DNA of 64,000 bases from CAIWHR01 sp963786625 (GCA_963786625.1 CAWAZS010000001.1:62001-126000), one strand, 5' to 3'. Counted from the first letter of the stretch, positions 39,021-50,094 are shown. The notes: generated by a model from the sequence alone, not told the origin. Program-made: numbers and translations.

Positions 39021-40013
39021 CGGCGCGAGCCTGACGCGTGCCGCAGCGGCGAGCGCGGCGTCGATGCGCGCCATCACCTCCGGCGTCGAGCCTGCGGCAC
39101 GACGTCGAGCGCCTTCATGTTCTCGGCGACCTGCGCCGGGCGGCTCGCGCCGGTGATGACCGTCGAGACGTTCGGGTTCTTGAGGCACCACGCGAGCGAC
39201 ATCTGCGCCAGCGTGCAGCCGAGGTCGCGCGGCGATCGGCGCGAGGCGCTGCGACCATCGCGAGCTTCGCCGGGTCGGTGAGCGCGCTCGGCGAGCCACT
39301 CGTAGCCCTTGAGCGTCGCCGCGCGAGTCCGGCGGGATGCCGTCGTTGTACTTGCCGGTCAGCAGGCCCGACGCGAGCGGGCTCCAGATCGTCGTGCCGA
39401 GGCCGATGTCGCGGTACAGCCGCGCGTACTCCTTCTCGACGCGGTCGCGATGCAGCAGGTTGTACTGCGGCTGCTCCATCACCGGCTTGTGCAGGTGATG
39501 CCGGTCGGCGATGTGCCACGCGGCGGCGATCTCGGCGGCGCGTCCACTCCGACGTGCCCCAGTAGCAGCGCCTTGCCCGCGGCGATCATGTCGTGCATCG
39601 CGCGGACCGTCTCCTCGATCGGCGTGTCGGGGTCGGCGCGGTGGCAGAAGACGAGGTCGACGTAGTCGAGCCCGAGGCGCGCGAGCGAGCCGTCGATCGC
39701 CTGCATCAGGTACTTGCGGTTGAGCGTGTTCTTCTCGTTGGGACCGTCGTGGAGGCCCCAGAAGAACTTGGTCGACACGATGTACGACGAGCGGCGCCAG
39801 CCCAGCTTGCGCGAGCACCTCGCCCATGATCGTCTCCGACTGGCCCTTGGCGTAGACCTCGGCGTTGTCGAAGAAGTTGACGCCGGCGTCGTAGGCGGCC
39901 GCCATGCACTCGCGCGCGACGTCGGTGCCCATCTGGTTGCCGTAGGTGACCCAGGAGCCGAACGACAGCTCGCTCACCTTGAGGCCGGAGGCGCCGAGCC
40001 GGCGATAGTTCAT
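39017..40013 (-). CDS. Aldo/keto reductase (many frameshifts)
   Basis: ATG 40013 (MNYRRLGASGLKVSELSFGSW); an ATG two codons upstream (40019) is also possible. AKR signatures: FFDNAEVYAKGQSETIMGEVL with the catalytic Asp and Tyr, then STKFFWGLHDGPNEKNTLNRKY, GSLARLGLDYVDLVFCHRADPDTPIEETV and the C-terminal NADPH-binding region. The K+-channel beta/YghZ-like subfamily fits best. At least five frame changes occur. The 3' end is approximate: the TGA of an ATGA overlap with the next gene (39017-39019) is the likely stop. The physiological substrate is unknown. Confidence 0.8.
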
Positions 40014-40126
40014 CGTCATGTCATCGTGCGGAATGGTTGCGGAGCGGGGAGGCGGAATCGACCGGCGCGATCGGGCGCGCGGCGTAGAATCGCGGTCGTC
40101 GCCATTGTACCCGGAAGGCCCTGCCG

Positions 40127-42210
40127 ATGCCGCCATGCCAACGCGCGCCAGCGGCGCCGCCGCGACGCAGCGCTCGCGCGCCGCAAGCCGCCGCTGTCCG
40201 TCGAGACGCTGTGGGCATTGAAGCGCATCGGCACGCCGACGCTGTCGCCCGACGGCGCGATCGCCTGCGCCGCGGTGACGAGCTTCGACATGGACGGACA
40301 ACGAGAGCCGCGACCGAGCTGTGGCTGTTCCCGACCGGCTTCGGCGCCAGGCGGCGCGTCCCGCGCGCGCTGACCGCCGGCGACAAGGACAGCGATCCGC
40401 AGTGGTCGCCGGACGGCACGCACGGATCGCGTTCACCGCGAAGCGCAAGGACGACGACGAGCCGCAGATCTACCTGATCGCGCCCGACGGCGGCGAGGCG
40501 CGGCGGCTGACCCGAGCTCGCGACCGGCTGCGCGTCGCTGCGGTGGTTCCCCGACGGCAAGCGCATCGCGTTCGTCTCGCTGGGTCTGGCCGGACCTCGC
40601 GACCGACGCGCAGCAGGCGAAGCGGCTGCAAGGCGCGCAAGGACGACAAGGTGAAGGCGCACGTCACCGAGCGCGCCGAGTACCGGTTCTGGGATCACTG
40701 GCTGACCGACGGCCGCGAGCCGCACGTGTTCGTCGTGCGACGTCGCGCACCGGACGCTGCCGCGACGCGCTCGCCGGGCACCGGGCTCGCGCTGCCGCCG
40801 TGGGATCCGTCGGCCGACGACTTCGACATCGCGCCGGACGGGCGCGAGATCGCGATCACCGCCGACCTCGCGCCCGAGCCGGCGATGATGAACCAGACCG
40901 ACATCGTCGTCGTCGAGCTCGCCTCGCGGCGCAAGCGCGTGCTGACCGCGGCCACGAGCACCGCCGACGCGCACTCCGCGCTATTCGCCCGACGGCCGGC
41001 TCGATCGCGTTCCATTCGTACGACACCAAGCGCGCGTTCAACGACCAGGGCCACCTGTCGCTGCTCGACCGCGACGAGCGGCCGCATCCGCCGGCTGGCG
41101 CCGGCGTTCGACCGCGCGACGACGCAGTCGCCTGGACGGCCCGACAGCGCGGCGCTGCTGTTCTGCGTCGAGGACCGCGGCCGCGTCGGCCTCTGGCGGC
41201 TCACGCTCGACGCGGCGGAGCCGTCGCTGCGGGTCGCCGGGCGGCACCGTCGGCGGCTTCGCGCAGTCGGCGCGACGGCGGCGTGCTGGCGTTCGACCGC
41301 TCGAGCTACCTGCACCCGGCGGCGCTGTTCGCGGCGCGCGGCGACGGCAGCGGCGAGCGCCCGCTCGAGACGCTCAACCGCGCGCTGCTCGCGCGCCACG
41401 CGCTGGGCGAGGTGCGCGAGTTCACCGTCAAGGGCGGACGGCGGAGCCCGGTGCAGGTCTGGCTGATCCTGCCGCCGAACTTCGATCCGGCGAAGAACTG
41501 GCCGCTGATGCATTCGATCCACGGCGGGCCGCACGCCGCGCACCTCGACGGCTGGCACTACCGCTGGAACACGCAGGTGTTCGCCGGCGCGCGGCTACGT
41601 CGTCGCCGCCGTCAACTACCACGGCACGTCCGGCTTCGGGCAGAAGTGGCTGGAGACGATCACCGGCACGTACGGCGACGAAGGAGCTCGCCGACACGAG
41701 GCCGCGACCGATCACCTGCTGAAGCAGGGCTTCGTCGACCGCGCCCGGCTGGTCGCCACCGGCGGCAGCTACGGCGGCTTCATGGTCGCGTACATGAACG
41801 GGCACACCGACCGCTACCGGGCCTTCGTCTGCCACGCCGGCTGCTACGACTGGGTGCAGCATGATGGCGACCGACGGCTACCAGTTCTTCGCCGACGAGC
41901 TGGGCGCGTTCCACTGGGACGACGAGAAGCGCGTGCTGGCGCAGTCGCCGCATCATTACGTGAAGGCGGCGAAGACGCCGACGCTGGTGATCCACGGCGA
42001 GCTCGACTACCGCGTGCCGGGGACGCAGGGGCTGCAGTACTACAACACGCTGAAGGCGAAGGGCGTGCCGGCGCGGCTGGTCTACTTCCCCGACGAGAAC
42101 CACTGGATCCTGAAGCCGCAGAACTCGCGGCTCTGGTACCGCGAGTTCTTCGACTGGGTGAAGCGCTACGCGACCGGGGACCGGTGCCGCGCCGCGCGGA
42201 AGGCCGCTAG
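40127..42210 (+). CDS. S9-family prolyl oligopeptidase-like peptidase (many frameshifts)
   Basis: The start is approximate: the first recognisable sequence is KPPLSVETLWALKRIGTPTLSPDG near 40190, and ATG 40127 or 40136 are candidates. TolB-type beta-propeller repeats (SPDG, DPQWSPDGT) fill the first half; the C-terminal alpha/beta hydrolase holds GGSYGGFMVAYMNG (nucleophile Ser near 41770), HGELDYRVPG (Asp) and FPDENHWILK (His). Many frame changes; the last lies near 42175, and the CDS ends RRAEGR at TAG 42208-42210. It would cleave peptides; no signal peptide could be assigned because of the errors. Confidence 0.85.
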
Positions 42211-42609
42211 ACCGCCGTCGCCGGCGGCCCCGCGGTCTTGCGCTCCCACGCCTCCTGGCAGGGGATGCAGCGGCGCGCGGTCGGATAGGCCGACAGCCGC
42301 GCGGGCGCGATGACGATGCCGCAGTCGACGCATTCGCCGTAGCCGCCGTCGCGCAGGCGCGCCAGCGCCGCGTCGAGCTCCGCGAGTTCGCTCACCAGGT
42401 GCCGGACCTCGGCGATGTCCAGCTCGGCCAGCGCATCGGCGACCGCCCAGTCGTCGTTCTCCTCGAGGCGGTGCGCGAGCCCGACCACGCGCGTGTCGCC
42501 GCTGCCCTTGAGCTGCGCCTTCACCTCGACGCGCAGCTTCTCCCGACGCGCTTCCAGCTCGGTCTTCAGGCGGTCCCGCGTCGGCGGGCGTCAAGGAGGA
42601 ATCGGTCAT
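42207..42609 (-). CDS. DksA/TraR-family zinc-finger protein (one frameshift)
   Basis: ATG 42609 (MTDSSLTPADA); after an extra base near 42568 the protein continues DRLKTELEARREKLRVE and a coiled-coil, then ENDDWAVADALAELDIAEVR and the C4 zinc finger (YGECVDCGIVIAPARL and RRCIPCQ). The span is 1 mod 3; about 133 residues. DksA/TraR proteins bind in the RNA-polymerase secondary channel. The Asp pair at the coiled-coil tip that marks true DksA is not obvious here, so it may be a paralogue of different activity. Its TAG shares the palindrome CTAG with the convergent peptidase stop. Confidence 0.88.
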
Positions 42610-42727
42610 GGCGGCGGAAGGGGAAGTCGTTGGCGACGATCGCTATTATCCACCGTTGCGACCGTGGCTGGACCGGATCGCCGGAAGCTTGATCGGCGTC
42701 AAGCCTGCCGCGCGGCTGGACCGGGGA

Positions 42728-42937
42728 CTACCGGATTCTCCGCTCCATGAACTCTTCCTGGATGTTGTCGCGGAAGAAGCTCCATGGCGAGGACGCCGAG
42801 ACCAGCCGGCGATACGTATCGGCGGAAACGCCGGCGTACTCGAAGGTTCCCGAGGTGAGCTCGACGACGAGCGCGCGCCGCGCGGCGTCGTAGCCTGCGG
42901 CGCGCAGGCTGCCGCCGCTCAGGCGCTTCATCTCCAT
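42728..42937 (-). CDS. KTSC-domain protein
   Basis: 69 residues, intact. Matches the KTSC family pattern: hydrophobic strand LRAAGYDAARRALVVELTSGTFEYAGVS (shown in part) then YRRLVSASSPWSFFRDNIQ. KTSC domains occur in small proteins of phages and bacteria, sometimes fused to lysyl-tRNA synthetase-like enzymes; function unknown. It is a free-standing small protein upstream in the msrA / dksA neighbourhood, on the same strand. Confidence 0.85.
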   Translation of the reverse strand: MEMKRLSGGSLRAAGYDAARRALVVELTSGTFEYAGVSADTYRRLVSASSPWSFFRDNIQEEFMERRIR

Positions 42938-42974
42938 GCGGGCTCGCTCCCGTAAGGCAAGGCGGCGACCGAGG

Positions 42975-43623
42975 TCAATGCGGCGCTTTGCCCCACAGCT
43001 CCTTCAACCGCGCATCGCGTCCGCAGCCGGTGCGGTAATAGGAATATCTGACCGGGTTCTTGGTGTAGTAGTCCTGGTGATAATCCTCGGCCGGCCAGAA
43101 CTCGGCCGCCGCCACGACCGGCGGTGACGATCGGCCCCTTGAACGGCTTGGAGGCCTCGAGCGCGGCCTTCGACGCCTCCGCGGCGCGCCGCTGCTCGTC
43201 GGTATGGACGAAGATCCCCGTCCGGTACTGGCTGCCGACGTCGCAGAACTGACGGTCCTTCACCGTCGGGTCGATGTTGTGCCAGAACACCTCGAGCAGC
43301 TTCTCGTAGGACACCCGCTTCGGGTCGTAGACCACCTGCACCGCTTCCGTGTGCCCGGTGTGCCCGGCGGAAACCTCCTCGTAGGTCGGGTACTTCTTCA
43401 CGCCACCCGTGTACCCGGAGGTCGTCGCCAGCACGCCGTCCAGCTTGTCGAACGGTGGCTCCATGCACCAGAAGCAGCCGCCCGCGAACGTGGCGATGGC
43501 GCTGCCGGGCGGGGCGGCCGGCTGCTTGGCCGGCTGGGCGAGCGCTGCCGCCGCGGCGAACGCCGCGACGATCAGGGTGAGCTTGCGCAGCGCGTGCTGC
43601 AGCGTGAACGGGTCGACTGTCAT
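42975..43623 (-). CDS. msrA: Peptide-methionine (S)-S-oxide reductase with signal peptide (one frameshift)
   Basis: ATG 43623; hydrophobic N-terminus (LTLIVAAFAAAAALAQPAKQ) suggests export, so this is a periplasmic-type MsrA. The active site GGCFWCMEPPFDKLDGV carries the catalytic Cys; further family blocks: GYTGGVKKYPTYEEVSAGHTGH, FWHNIDPTVKDRQFCDVGSQYRTGIF. After an extra G near 43125 the C-terminus continues AAAEFWPAEDYHQDYYTKNP and ends KELWGKAPH at TGA 42975. The span is 1 mod 3. It repairs methionine sulfoxide. Confidence 0.93.
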
Positions 43624-43770
43624 CGGAATCCTCGCGGGCTCGAAACGGCCGGGTCCTCCGGCGGGTGACGTTGGTCGACGGGGCCGGGCGCCGCCTTACG
43701 CGGGAGACGCCTTGCCGATGCGGAATCCACGGTGCTGCGATCGACCTCCAGCCTCGCTCCGGCCGCCCCG

Positions 43771-43827
43771 CCCCGGGTGCTCGTGCCCGGCCCCGGGTAC
43801 TCGCGGCCGGCCGGGTACTCGCGGCCG
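43771..43827. repeat. Short tandem repeat, three ~19-bp units
   Basis: CCCCGGGTGCTCGTGCCCGG, then CCCCGGGTACTCGCGGCCGG, then CCGGGTACTCGCGGCCG, lie end to end with periods of 20 and 20-18 bases between the msrA start and the peptide-binding protein gene. The 285-bp gap has no other reading frame I would support. The units contain overlapping palindromes (CCCGGG, CGGCCG). A regulator-binding or slipped-strand origin is possible. Confidence 0.55.
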
Positions 43828-43908
43828 AGCACGACCCTCGGCGGAGACGATGCTGCCGGCGCGTTCGCGCCGCGATGCTACGATTATAGCGGACACACGG
43901 GGAGAGCC

Positions 43909-45752
43909 ATGGTCATGCAGCGCTGGTCGATGCGCGATTCAATGCGGCGCGGACGCGGCCGTCGCGCGGCGGCCGCGGCTGCTCGCGTCGGCGCTGGTCG
44001 CGCTGCAGGGGCTGCCGATCCCCGCTGCGGCCGCCGATCCGGCGAAGACGCTGCGCGTCGCCTTCGCAATCGCCGAGACGAGCTTCGACCCGCAGTTCGC
44101 CTCCGATGCGGCGTCCGACAGCATCATCGACAACATCTACGACGCGATGCTCGGCTACGACTACCTCGCGCGCCCGGTGAAGCTCGTGCCGCGGACGCTC
44201 GAGGCCATGCCGACCGTGCAGGACAGCGGGGCGACGTACGTCTTCAAGCTGAAGAAGGGCATTTTCTTCACCCCCGACCCGGCGTTCAAGGGCAGGCCGC
44301 GCGAGCTCACCGCCGCGGACCAGGCGTACGCGATCAAGCGCCTGCTCGACCCCGCGGTGAAGAGCCCGTGGCTGTGGCTCGTCGAAGGCAAGATCGTCGG
44401 CGCCGACGCCGTGCGCGAGAAGGCGCAGCAGACGGGGAAATTCGACTACGACGCGCGCATTCCCGGACTGGAGGTCGTCGATCGCTACACGCTGCGCATC
44501 CGCCTGAAGCAGCCCGATCTGCGCTTCCTCTACGCCCTCGCCGTGCCCAACACCGCGGCCGTCGCGCGCGAGGTCGTCGAGGCCTACGGGCTCGATTTCG
44601 GCGCGCACCCGGTGGGCACCGGCGCCTACGTGCTCGGCGAGTACAAGCGGAGCGCGAAAATCGTGCTGGTGGCCAATCCCGCGTATCGCGAGACGACGTA
44701 CGTGCCCGCGGGACCCGGTGCCGCCGGAATCGGCGCCGATCGCGGAGGCGCTCAAGGGCAGGAAGCTGCCGATCGTGGGCCGCATCGAAGTCGCGGTGAT
44801 CGAGGAGGGCCAGGCCACATGGCTGGCGTTCGCCAACCGCGAGCTCGACCTGCTCGAGCGGCTGCCGTCGGATTTCGTCGAGAAGGCGCTCGCGAACGGC
44901 AAGCTGCAGCCGGACCTGGCGGCGAAGGGCATCCGGCACGAGGTGCTGCTGCGGCCGAACACGCGCTGGACCTATTTCAACATGGACGACCCGGTCGTCG
45001 GCGGGTACACGCCCGAGAAGATCGCGCTGCGCCGCGCGATCGGGATGGCCTACGACGCGAACGAGTTCATCCGCGTCATCCTCAAGGGCCGCGCGGTGCC
45101 GGCGACGAGCCCGATTCCGCCGGACATCGCCGGCCACGACCCGGGGCTGAAGACCACCGCACAGCTCCACGATCCGGCCGCGGCGCGGGCGCTGCTGGAC
45201 CGGTTCGGCTACCGCGACCGCGACGGCGACGGCTACCGCGAAGCCCCGGACGGCAAGCCGCTGGCGCTCGAGCGCTGGTCGGCGCCGACCTCGCTGGCGC
45301 GGCAGGAGGACGAGCTGTGGAAGAAGAGCCTGGACGCGATCGGCCTCAGGATCGTGTTCAAGAAGGACCGTCTGCCGGAGCTGCGCAAGATGGCGCGGCA
45401 GGGCAAGATTCCGATGCGCGGCGACGGCTGGAACGCGGACTATCCGGACGCCGAGAATTTCATGCAGCTGCTCTACGGCCCGAACGCGGGGCAGGAAAAC
45501 CAGGCGCGGTTCAGGCTTCCGGAGTACGACAAGCTCTACGACGCGGCGCGGCAGCTGCCCGACTCGCCGGAACGCACCGGCATGTTCAATCGGATGACCG
45601 AGCTCGTGGTCGCGTACGCGCCGTGGCGCCTGTCCGAGCACCGGATCGAGGACCACCTGCTCCAGCCGTGGATCCGGAACTACAAGCCGCACCCCATACG
45701 CTCGGAGGTCTGGCGATACGTCGACATCGACCCGGCGCGGCGCGCGAAGTGA
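43909..45752 (+). CDS. ABC transporter peptide-binding protein, SBP_bac_5 family (two frameshifts)
   Basis: ATG 43909 with RBS GGGGAGAG. The N-terminal signal region changes frame near 43945 and runs into VALQGLPIPAAAADPAKTLRV, a typical signal-peptide end. Family 5 blocks: AIAETSFDPQFASDAASDSI, the central region, then after an extra C near 44715 PESAPIAEALKGRKLPIVGR and NTRWTYFNMDDPVVGGYTPEKIALRRAIGMA. The end is intact. The span is 2 mod 3, two insertions, about 613 residues. It binds oligopeptides or similar solutes; no permease or ATPase genes adjoin, so it may serve another transporter. Confidence 0.9.
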
Positions 45753-45776
45753 GCGCTGCGGCTCGGGCGCCGGCGC

Positions 45777-46679
45777 TCACCGGCCCGCGCGGCGGCCCGC
45801 GGCTTCGAGGGCGCGCCTGACCATGACCGCGTCGTCCTCGTCGCCGCATCCCGCGGCGACCGCGTCGGCGAACAGCGCGCGCGCAAGCCGGGCGAACGGC
45901 GCGGCGACACCCAGCCGCTCCGCCACGGTCACGGCGATGCCCACGTCCTTGCAGAGCAGCGTCGCGGCGGCGCGCGCGGTGTAGTCGCCGTCGAGCGCGC
46001 GCGGCACGCGGTCGCCGAATATCCAGCTCGCGCCCGAGCTCGCCGCGACGACGTCGAACACCCGCCGCAGATCGAGGCCGGCGGCCTGCGCGAGCGCGAG
46101 GGCCTCCGCGCCGGCCGCGAGATTGGCCGCCGCGAGCAGATTGTTGACGATCTTGAACGTCGAGGCGTCGCCGGCGCGCGGACCGACTGCGAACAGCCGG
46201 CCCGTGATCCGCTCGAGGACGGGACGCACGCGCGCGCAGGCGTCGGCGTCGCCCGCGATCATCATCGTCATCGTTCCCGCGGCGGCTTTCGCGGGCCCGC
46301 CCGAGACGGGCGCGTCGAGCAGCGCGATGCCGCGCGCGGCGAGCCGTGGCGCGAGATCGCCGACGTACGCCGGATCCACCGTCGACGACACGAGCACCAT
46401 GCGTGTGGTCGACGGCGCCGCCGTCACGCCATCGGCGCCGAACAGTACCGTCTCGACCTGCTCGGCGTCGACGACCAGAATGACGATGGCGTCGGCGGTC
46501 CGCGCGAGATCGGCGGCGGATGCGGTGGGCAAGGCGCCGTGGCGGACGGCGAGGTCCTGCGCTTCCGCGCGGATGTCGCGCGCCAGCGTGACGAACCCGG
46601 CGCGAACGAGGCTCTGCACCACGCCGCCGCCCATCGCGCCGGTGCCGATGACGCCGACGCGGCGCACGGGCGCATCCAT
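45777..46679 (-). CDS. NAD(P)-dependent 3-hydroxyisobutyrate-dehydrogenase-family oxidoreductase
   Basis: 300 residues, intact. Rossmann dinucleotide motif VGVIGTGAMGGGVVQSLVRAGF at the start; substrate-binding DAPVSGGPAKAAAGTMTMMIAG; catalytic-Lys region FKIVNNLLAAANLAAGAEAL with the Lys in TFKIVNN. This is the beta-hydroxyacid dehydrogenase fold shared by HIBADH, tartronate-semialdehyde reductase and others; the substrate cannot be fixed. It converges on the peptide-binding protein gene. Confidence 0.93.
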   Translation of the reverse strand: MDAPVRRVGVIGTGAMGGGVVQSLVRAGFVTLARDIRAEAQDLAVRHGALPTASAADLARTADAIVILVVDAEQVETVLFGADGVTAAPSTTRMVLVSSTVDPAYVGDLAPRLAARGIALLDAPVSGGPAKAAAGTMTMMIAGDADACARVRPVLERITGRLFAVGPRAGDASTFKIVNNLLAAANLAAGAEALALAQAAGLDLRRVFDVVAASSGASWIFGDRVPRALDGDYTARAAATLLCKDVGIAVTVAERLGVAAPFARLARALFADAVAAGCGDEDDAVMVRRALEAAGRRAGR

Positions 46680-46686
46680 CGGGACC

Positions 46687-47048
46687 CTACTTCGGAAGCT
46701 GGTAAGGCTCGCAACCCGCGAGCGGAGTCGCCGTGCCGTCGCGCACGAGTTGCAGGTCCATGCCCTTGCCGCGCAGCTCCAGGCTGCCGTTCGAGTAGCG
46801 GACGCCCGACGCGGCGGGGATCTGATACAGCGCGACGCGATCCCCGGCCGGCATCAGCAGCCGCGCCTCGCCGGTGTCGAAGCGGATCACGAGGCGCTCG
46901 CCGGCCAGCTGGCAGCTGATCGTGTTCTTCGCGGCCTCGACCTCGTCCTTGCTCGGGAGCTTGCGCAGGCGGCGAGCGTGAGCGCCGCGGCGACGGCGCC
47001 GACAGCCGCCGGGCGCGGCCAGCGCGAGAGGGAACGGGCGGACCACAT
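46687..47048 (-). CDS. MliC/PliC-like lysozyme-inhibitor-family protein (frameshifted)
   Basis: From ATG 47048: WSARSLSRWPRPAAVGAVAAALTLAAC looks like a lipoprotein signal with a candidate lipobox Cys (LTLAAC; only part shown). After a frame change near 46985 the domain reads ISCQLAGERLVIRFDTGE and ASGVRYSNGSLELRGKGMDLQLV, which resembles the MliC core (ASGxRYSxG...GKGxxxxL), ending with a Cys that could pair with ISCQ. Such proteins inhibit c-type lysozyme in the periplasm. The match is by pattern only. It overlaps the region just after the AceK stop. Confidence 0.55.
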
Positions 47049-47122
47049 GTCGAGACTCCGGCAATGCACGATTTCAGGATAGCATGCGCGGCGCCGGCGG
47101 TCCTGCGCCGGGCGCCATCGAT

Positions 47123-48940
47123 TCAGCCCGCCGGCGGGAGCCTTGCGCGGACCCGGCGTATGCGCGAAGCGCACGGCGTTCGCGTACGAGAGCACCTCGA
47201 CCAGGCGGCCCGAGCGAATCTCGTCCTGCGTCGCCTGCCACCAGCGCGGGTCGAGCAGGTCGGCGTGGAAGTGCATGAAGCACTCGCGGGTCCTCGGATC
47301 GGTCAGCAGGAACGTCGCGAACTCCTCGGGGAAGACGTCGTGCGGTCCCACCGGGTACCAGACGTCGTTCGACATGTCGTCCTACCCGGGAGGCGGCGGC
47401 GGAATCCGCCGGAAGTTGCAGTCGACGAGGTACTCGATCTCGTCGTAGTCGTAGAAGACGACGCGCCCGAAGCGCGTGACGCCGAAATTCTTGAACAGCA
47501 GGTCGCCGGCGAAGATGTTGACGGCGGCGAGCTCCTTCAGCGCGTCGCCGTACTCGCGCATCGCGTGCGTGCGCTGCGCGTCGTCGGCATGCTCGAGGTA
47601 GATGTTGAGCGGAATCATCCGCCGCTCGATGTACAGGTGCTTGACGACGATGTGGTCGCCGTCGAACTCGATCGCCTCCGGCACCAGTGCCTCGAGCTCG
47701 GCGATCAGCTCGTCGGAGAAGCGCTCGCGCGGGAAACGCGACGTCCGAGTACTCGAGGATGTCGGTCATGCGCCCGACGCGGTCGTGGTGCTTGACCAGC
47801 CAGTACTTCTGCTTGACCCTCTGCCGGTCGGTGTCCTTGGACGCGGCGATCCTGTCGCGGATCACCTTGAACACGTACGGATACGACGGCAGCGTGAACA
47901 CCGTCATCACCAGGCCCTTGATGCCGGGCGCGATGATGAACTTGTCGCGCGAGTGCTTGAGGTGGTGCAGGAAGTCGCGGAAGAACAGGTTCTTGCCGGC
48001 CTTCTGCAGCCCGACCATCGTGTACAGCTCGGCGGCCGGTCTTGTCGGGCAGCATCGCGCGCAGGAAGTCGATGTACGCCGAGGGCACCTCCATGTCGAC
48101 GAGGAAGTACGCGCGGTTGGCCGAGAACAGGACCGCGAGATCGGCGTCGTCCATCAGCAGCGCGTCGACGTACAGCCTGCCGTCGCCGTCGTGCTTGATC
48201 GGCACGACGAACGGGTAGCGTGTGGATGCCGTTGACGACGCGGCCGACGATGTAGGCGGTCTGGTTGCGGAAGAACGGCGAGGACAGCGACCTGGATCTG
48301 GTGGTTCGCCTCGAGCGCGAACGGCCGCGGGACGCGCCTGCGGAAGGCGGCGAGGATGTTGCGCAGGTCGCGGCCGAAATCGGCGAAGCGCCGCTCGAAT
48401 CCGAAGTCGAGCACGATGTCGATCAGCGCGTGGCGCAGCCCCTGCTGCAGCGGGTAGTAGCTGCGGTACGACGGCGGGATCGGCGTCGATGTGCTCGGTC
48501 GAGATCGCCGGCCGCACGAAGATGAACCGATTGTGGAAATAGCCGCGGCGCAGGGTCTTCACCGACACCGAGTTGAAGAAGGTCTCCGCGCACTCCGGCT
48601 GCCGGTGGTCGATCAGCAGGCCGATGTAGTGGAGCTTCACCTGCTCCCACAGCGCGTCGCCGCCCGCGCCGTCGAGCCCGGCGAAGCGGTACTCGCGCTC
48701 GATCCGGTCGGCGGTCTCCTGCACGCGGCGATCGTAGAAGTCGATGCGGTCGCGCGCCACGTGCTGGATCGCCAGCCAGTTGCCCGCCTCGAAGTGCCGG
48801 CGCGCCGCGCGCGCGCATTCGCGGAACAGCGCGTAGTGCTTGTTGAATCCCTCGAGCAGGATGTGCGCGATCCCGCGCGCCTGCTCGGCGACGGGCTTCG
48901 CCTGGCCGATCGTGGCGGCGGAGGTGATCGGTGTGGCCAT
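47123..48940 (-). CDS. aceK: Isocitrate dehydrogenase kinase/phosphatase (many frameshifts)
   Basis: ATG 48940. The N-terminal regulatory half is largely intact (ILLEGFNKHYALFRECARAARRHFEAGNW, ETFFNSVSVKTLRRGYFHNRF), followed by fragments in order: FGRDLRNILAAFRRR, PFVVPIKHDGDGRLYVDALL, FFRDFLHHLKHSRDKFIIAPGIKG, the kinase-type core (VKQKYWLVKHHDRVGRMTDI, LFKNFGVTRFGRVVFYDYDEIEYL) and the tail DVFPEEFATFLLTDPRTRECFMHFHADL. About seven frame changes. The stop is approximate: TGA 47123-47125 is the first one close after the last conserved residues (SYANAVRFA). It controls flow between TCA cycle and glyoxylate shunt, implying growth on acetate or fatty acids, which fits the acetoacetate genes. 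Confidence 0.9.
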
Positions 48941-49088
48941 GGGTCGATGTTGCGCGCGCGTGGCGATGCCACGGATGATAACCCGAGACCGCAGCGGGCC
49001 CCGCAAGCAGGCCGCCGCAGGCCATCGGGGCTCTCGAAGCGCCGGGCCGCCGCCCCGGCGCGCGCCGGGCGGCGACAAGCGCCTGCCG

Positions 49089-50016
49089 CTAGGGACCCCG
49101 CGCGGCGAAGGTATTGCAGTTCCGCATGTCGCCCGATTCGAGGCCGATCCGGAACCAGCGCAGCCGCTGGTCCGCGGCGCCGTGCGTGAACGATTCGGGC
49201 ACGACGTAGCCCTGCGTGCGCTTCTGGATCTGGTCGTCGCCCACGGCCGCCGCCGCACGAAAGCCTTCCTCGAGGTCGCCGACCTCGAGCTTGTTGCGCC
49301 GCTGCGCGAAGTGGCCCCAGACGCCGGCGTAGCAGTCCGCCTGCAGCTCGAGGCGCACCGACAGCGCGTTGCGCCCGCGCGCGTCCGTCCGCTGCATCTG
49401 CTGGTCGACCATCTTCATCGTGCCGGTCAGGTTCTGCACGTGGTGGCCGACTTCGTGGGCGATCACGTACGCCTGCGCGAAATCGCCCGGCGCGCCGAAG
49501 CGCCGCGAGAGCTCGCTGAAGAACGCCGTGTCCAGATAGAGCCGGCGGTCGGCCGAGCAGTAGAAGGGTCCGGACGCGGCCGACGCATGGCCGCACGCCG
49601 ATTGCGTGGCGCGGCGGAACAGCACCAGCCGCGGCGGCTCGTAGCGCGCGCCCATCGTCTGGAACACGGCGCCCCACACGTCCTCGGTGTCGCCGAGAAC
49701 GGCCGCGACGAAGTCCTTCGACGGATCCGGCGCCGGTCGCCGACGCGCGCGGCTGGCCGGGCGGCGGTGCCTGTTGCGGTCCGTACCCCGGGGCAGGCTG
49801 CGGCTCGGTCGCAGGCGGCGCCCCCGGGCCGCCGCTTTCGAGCGCCCCGATCATCTCCAGCGGATTGACGCCGAACAGGAGGCTCGCGATCACGATGACG
49901 ATCAGCGCGCCGCCACCCAGCCGTGCGCCTCCGCCGAGCGGAGACCCGCCGCTCCCGGAACTCCCGTCGGTCCGGTCCTCGACGTTGCCGCTTCGCCGGA
50001 AATCGCCCCATCGCAT
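49089..50016 (-). CDS. YpfJ-family neutral zinc metallopeptidase (one frameshift)
   Basis: ATG 50016 (MRWGDFRRSGNVEDR). N-terminal single membrane helix (GGGALIVIVIASLLFGVNPLEM), a Pro/Ala-rich linker, then after a frame change near 49735 the conserved FYCSADRRLYLDTAFF and zinc motif AYVIAHEVGHHVQNLTG (HExxH), RLELQADCYAGVWGHFA. The span is 1 mod 3; about 308 residues. It is a membrane-anchored peptidase of unknown substrate. The gene is intact at the 3' end (RNCNTFAARGP). Confidence 0.9.
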
Positions 50017-50094
50017 GATCAACTCCCGAAGTGTCTGGCGCCCGACCCGCGTCGCCGGCTGCCGCGAACGATCGAGCGAACCTCCGAATCGGCG

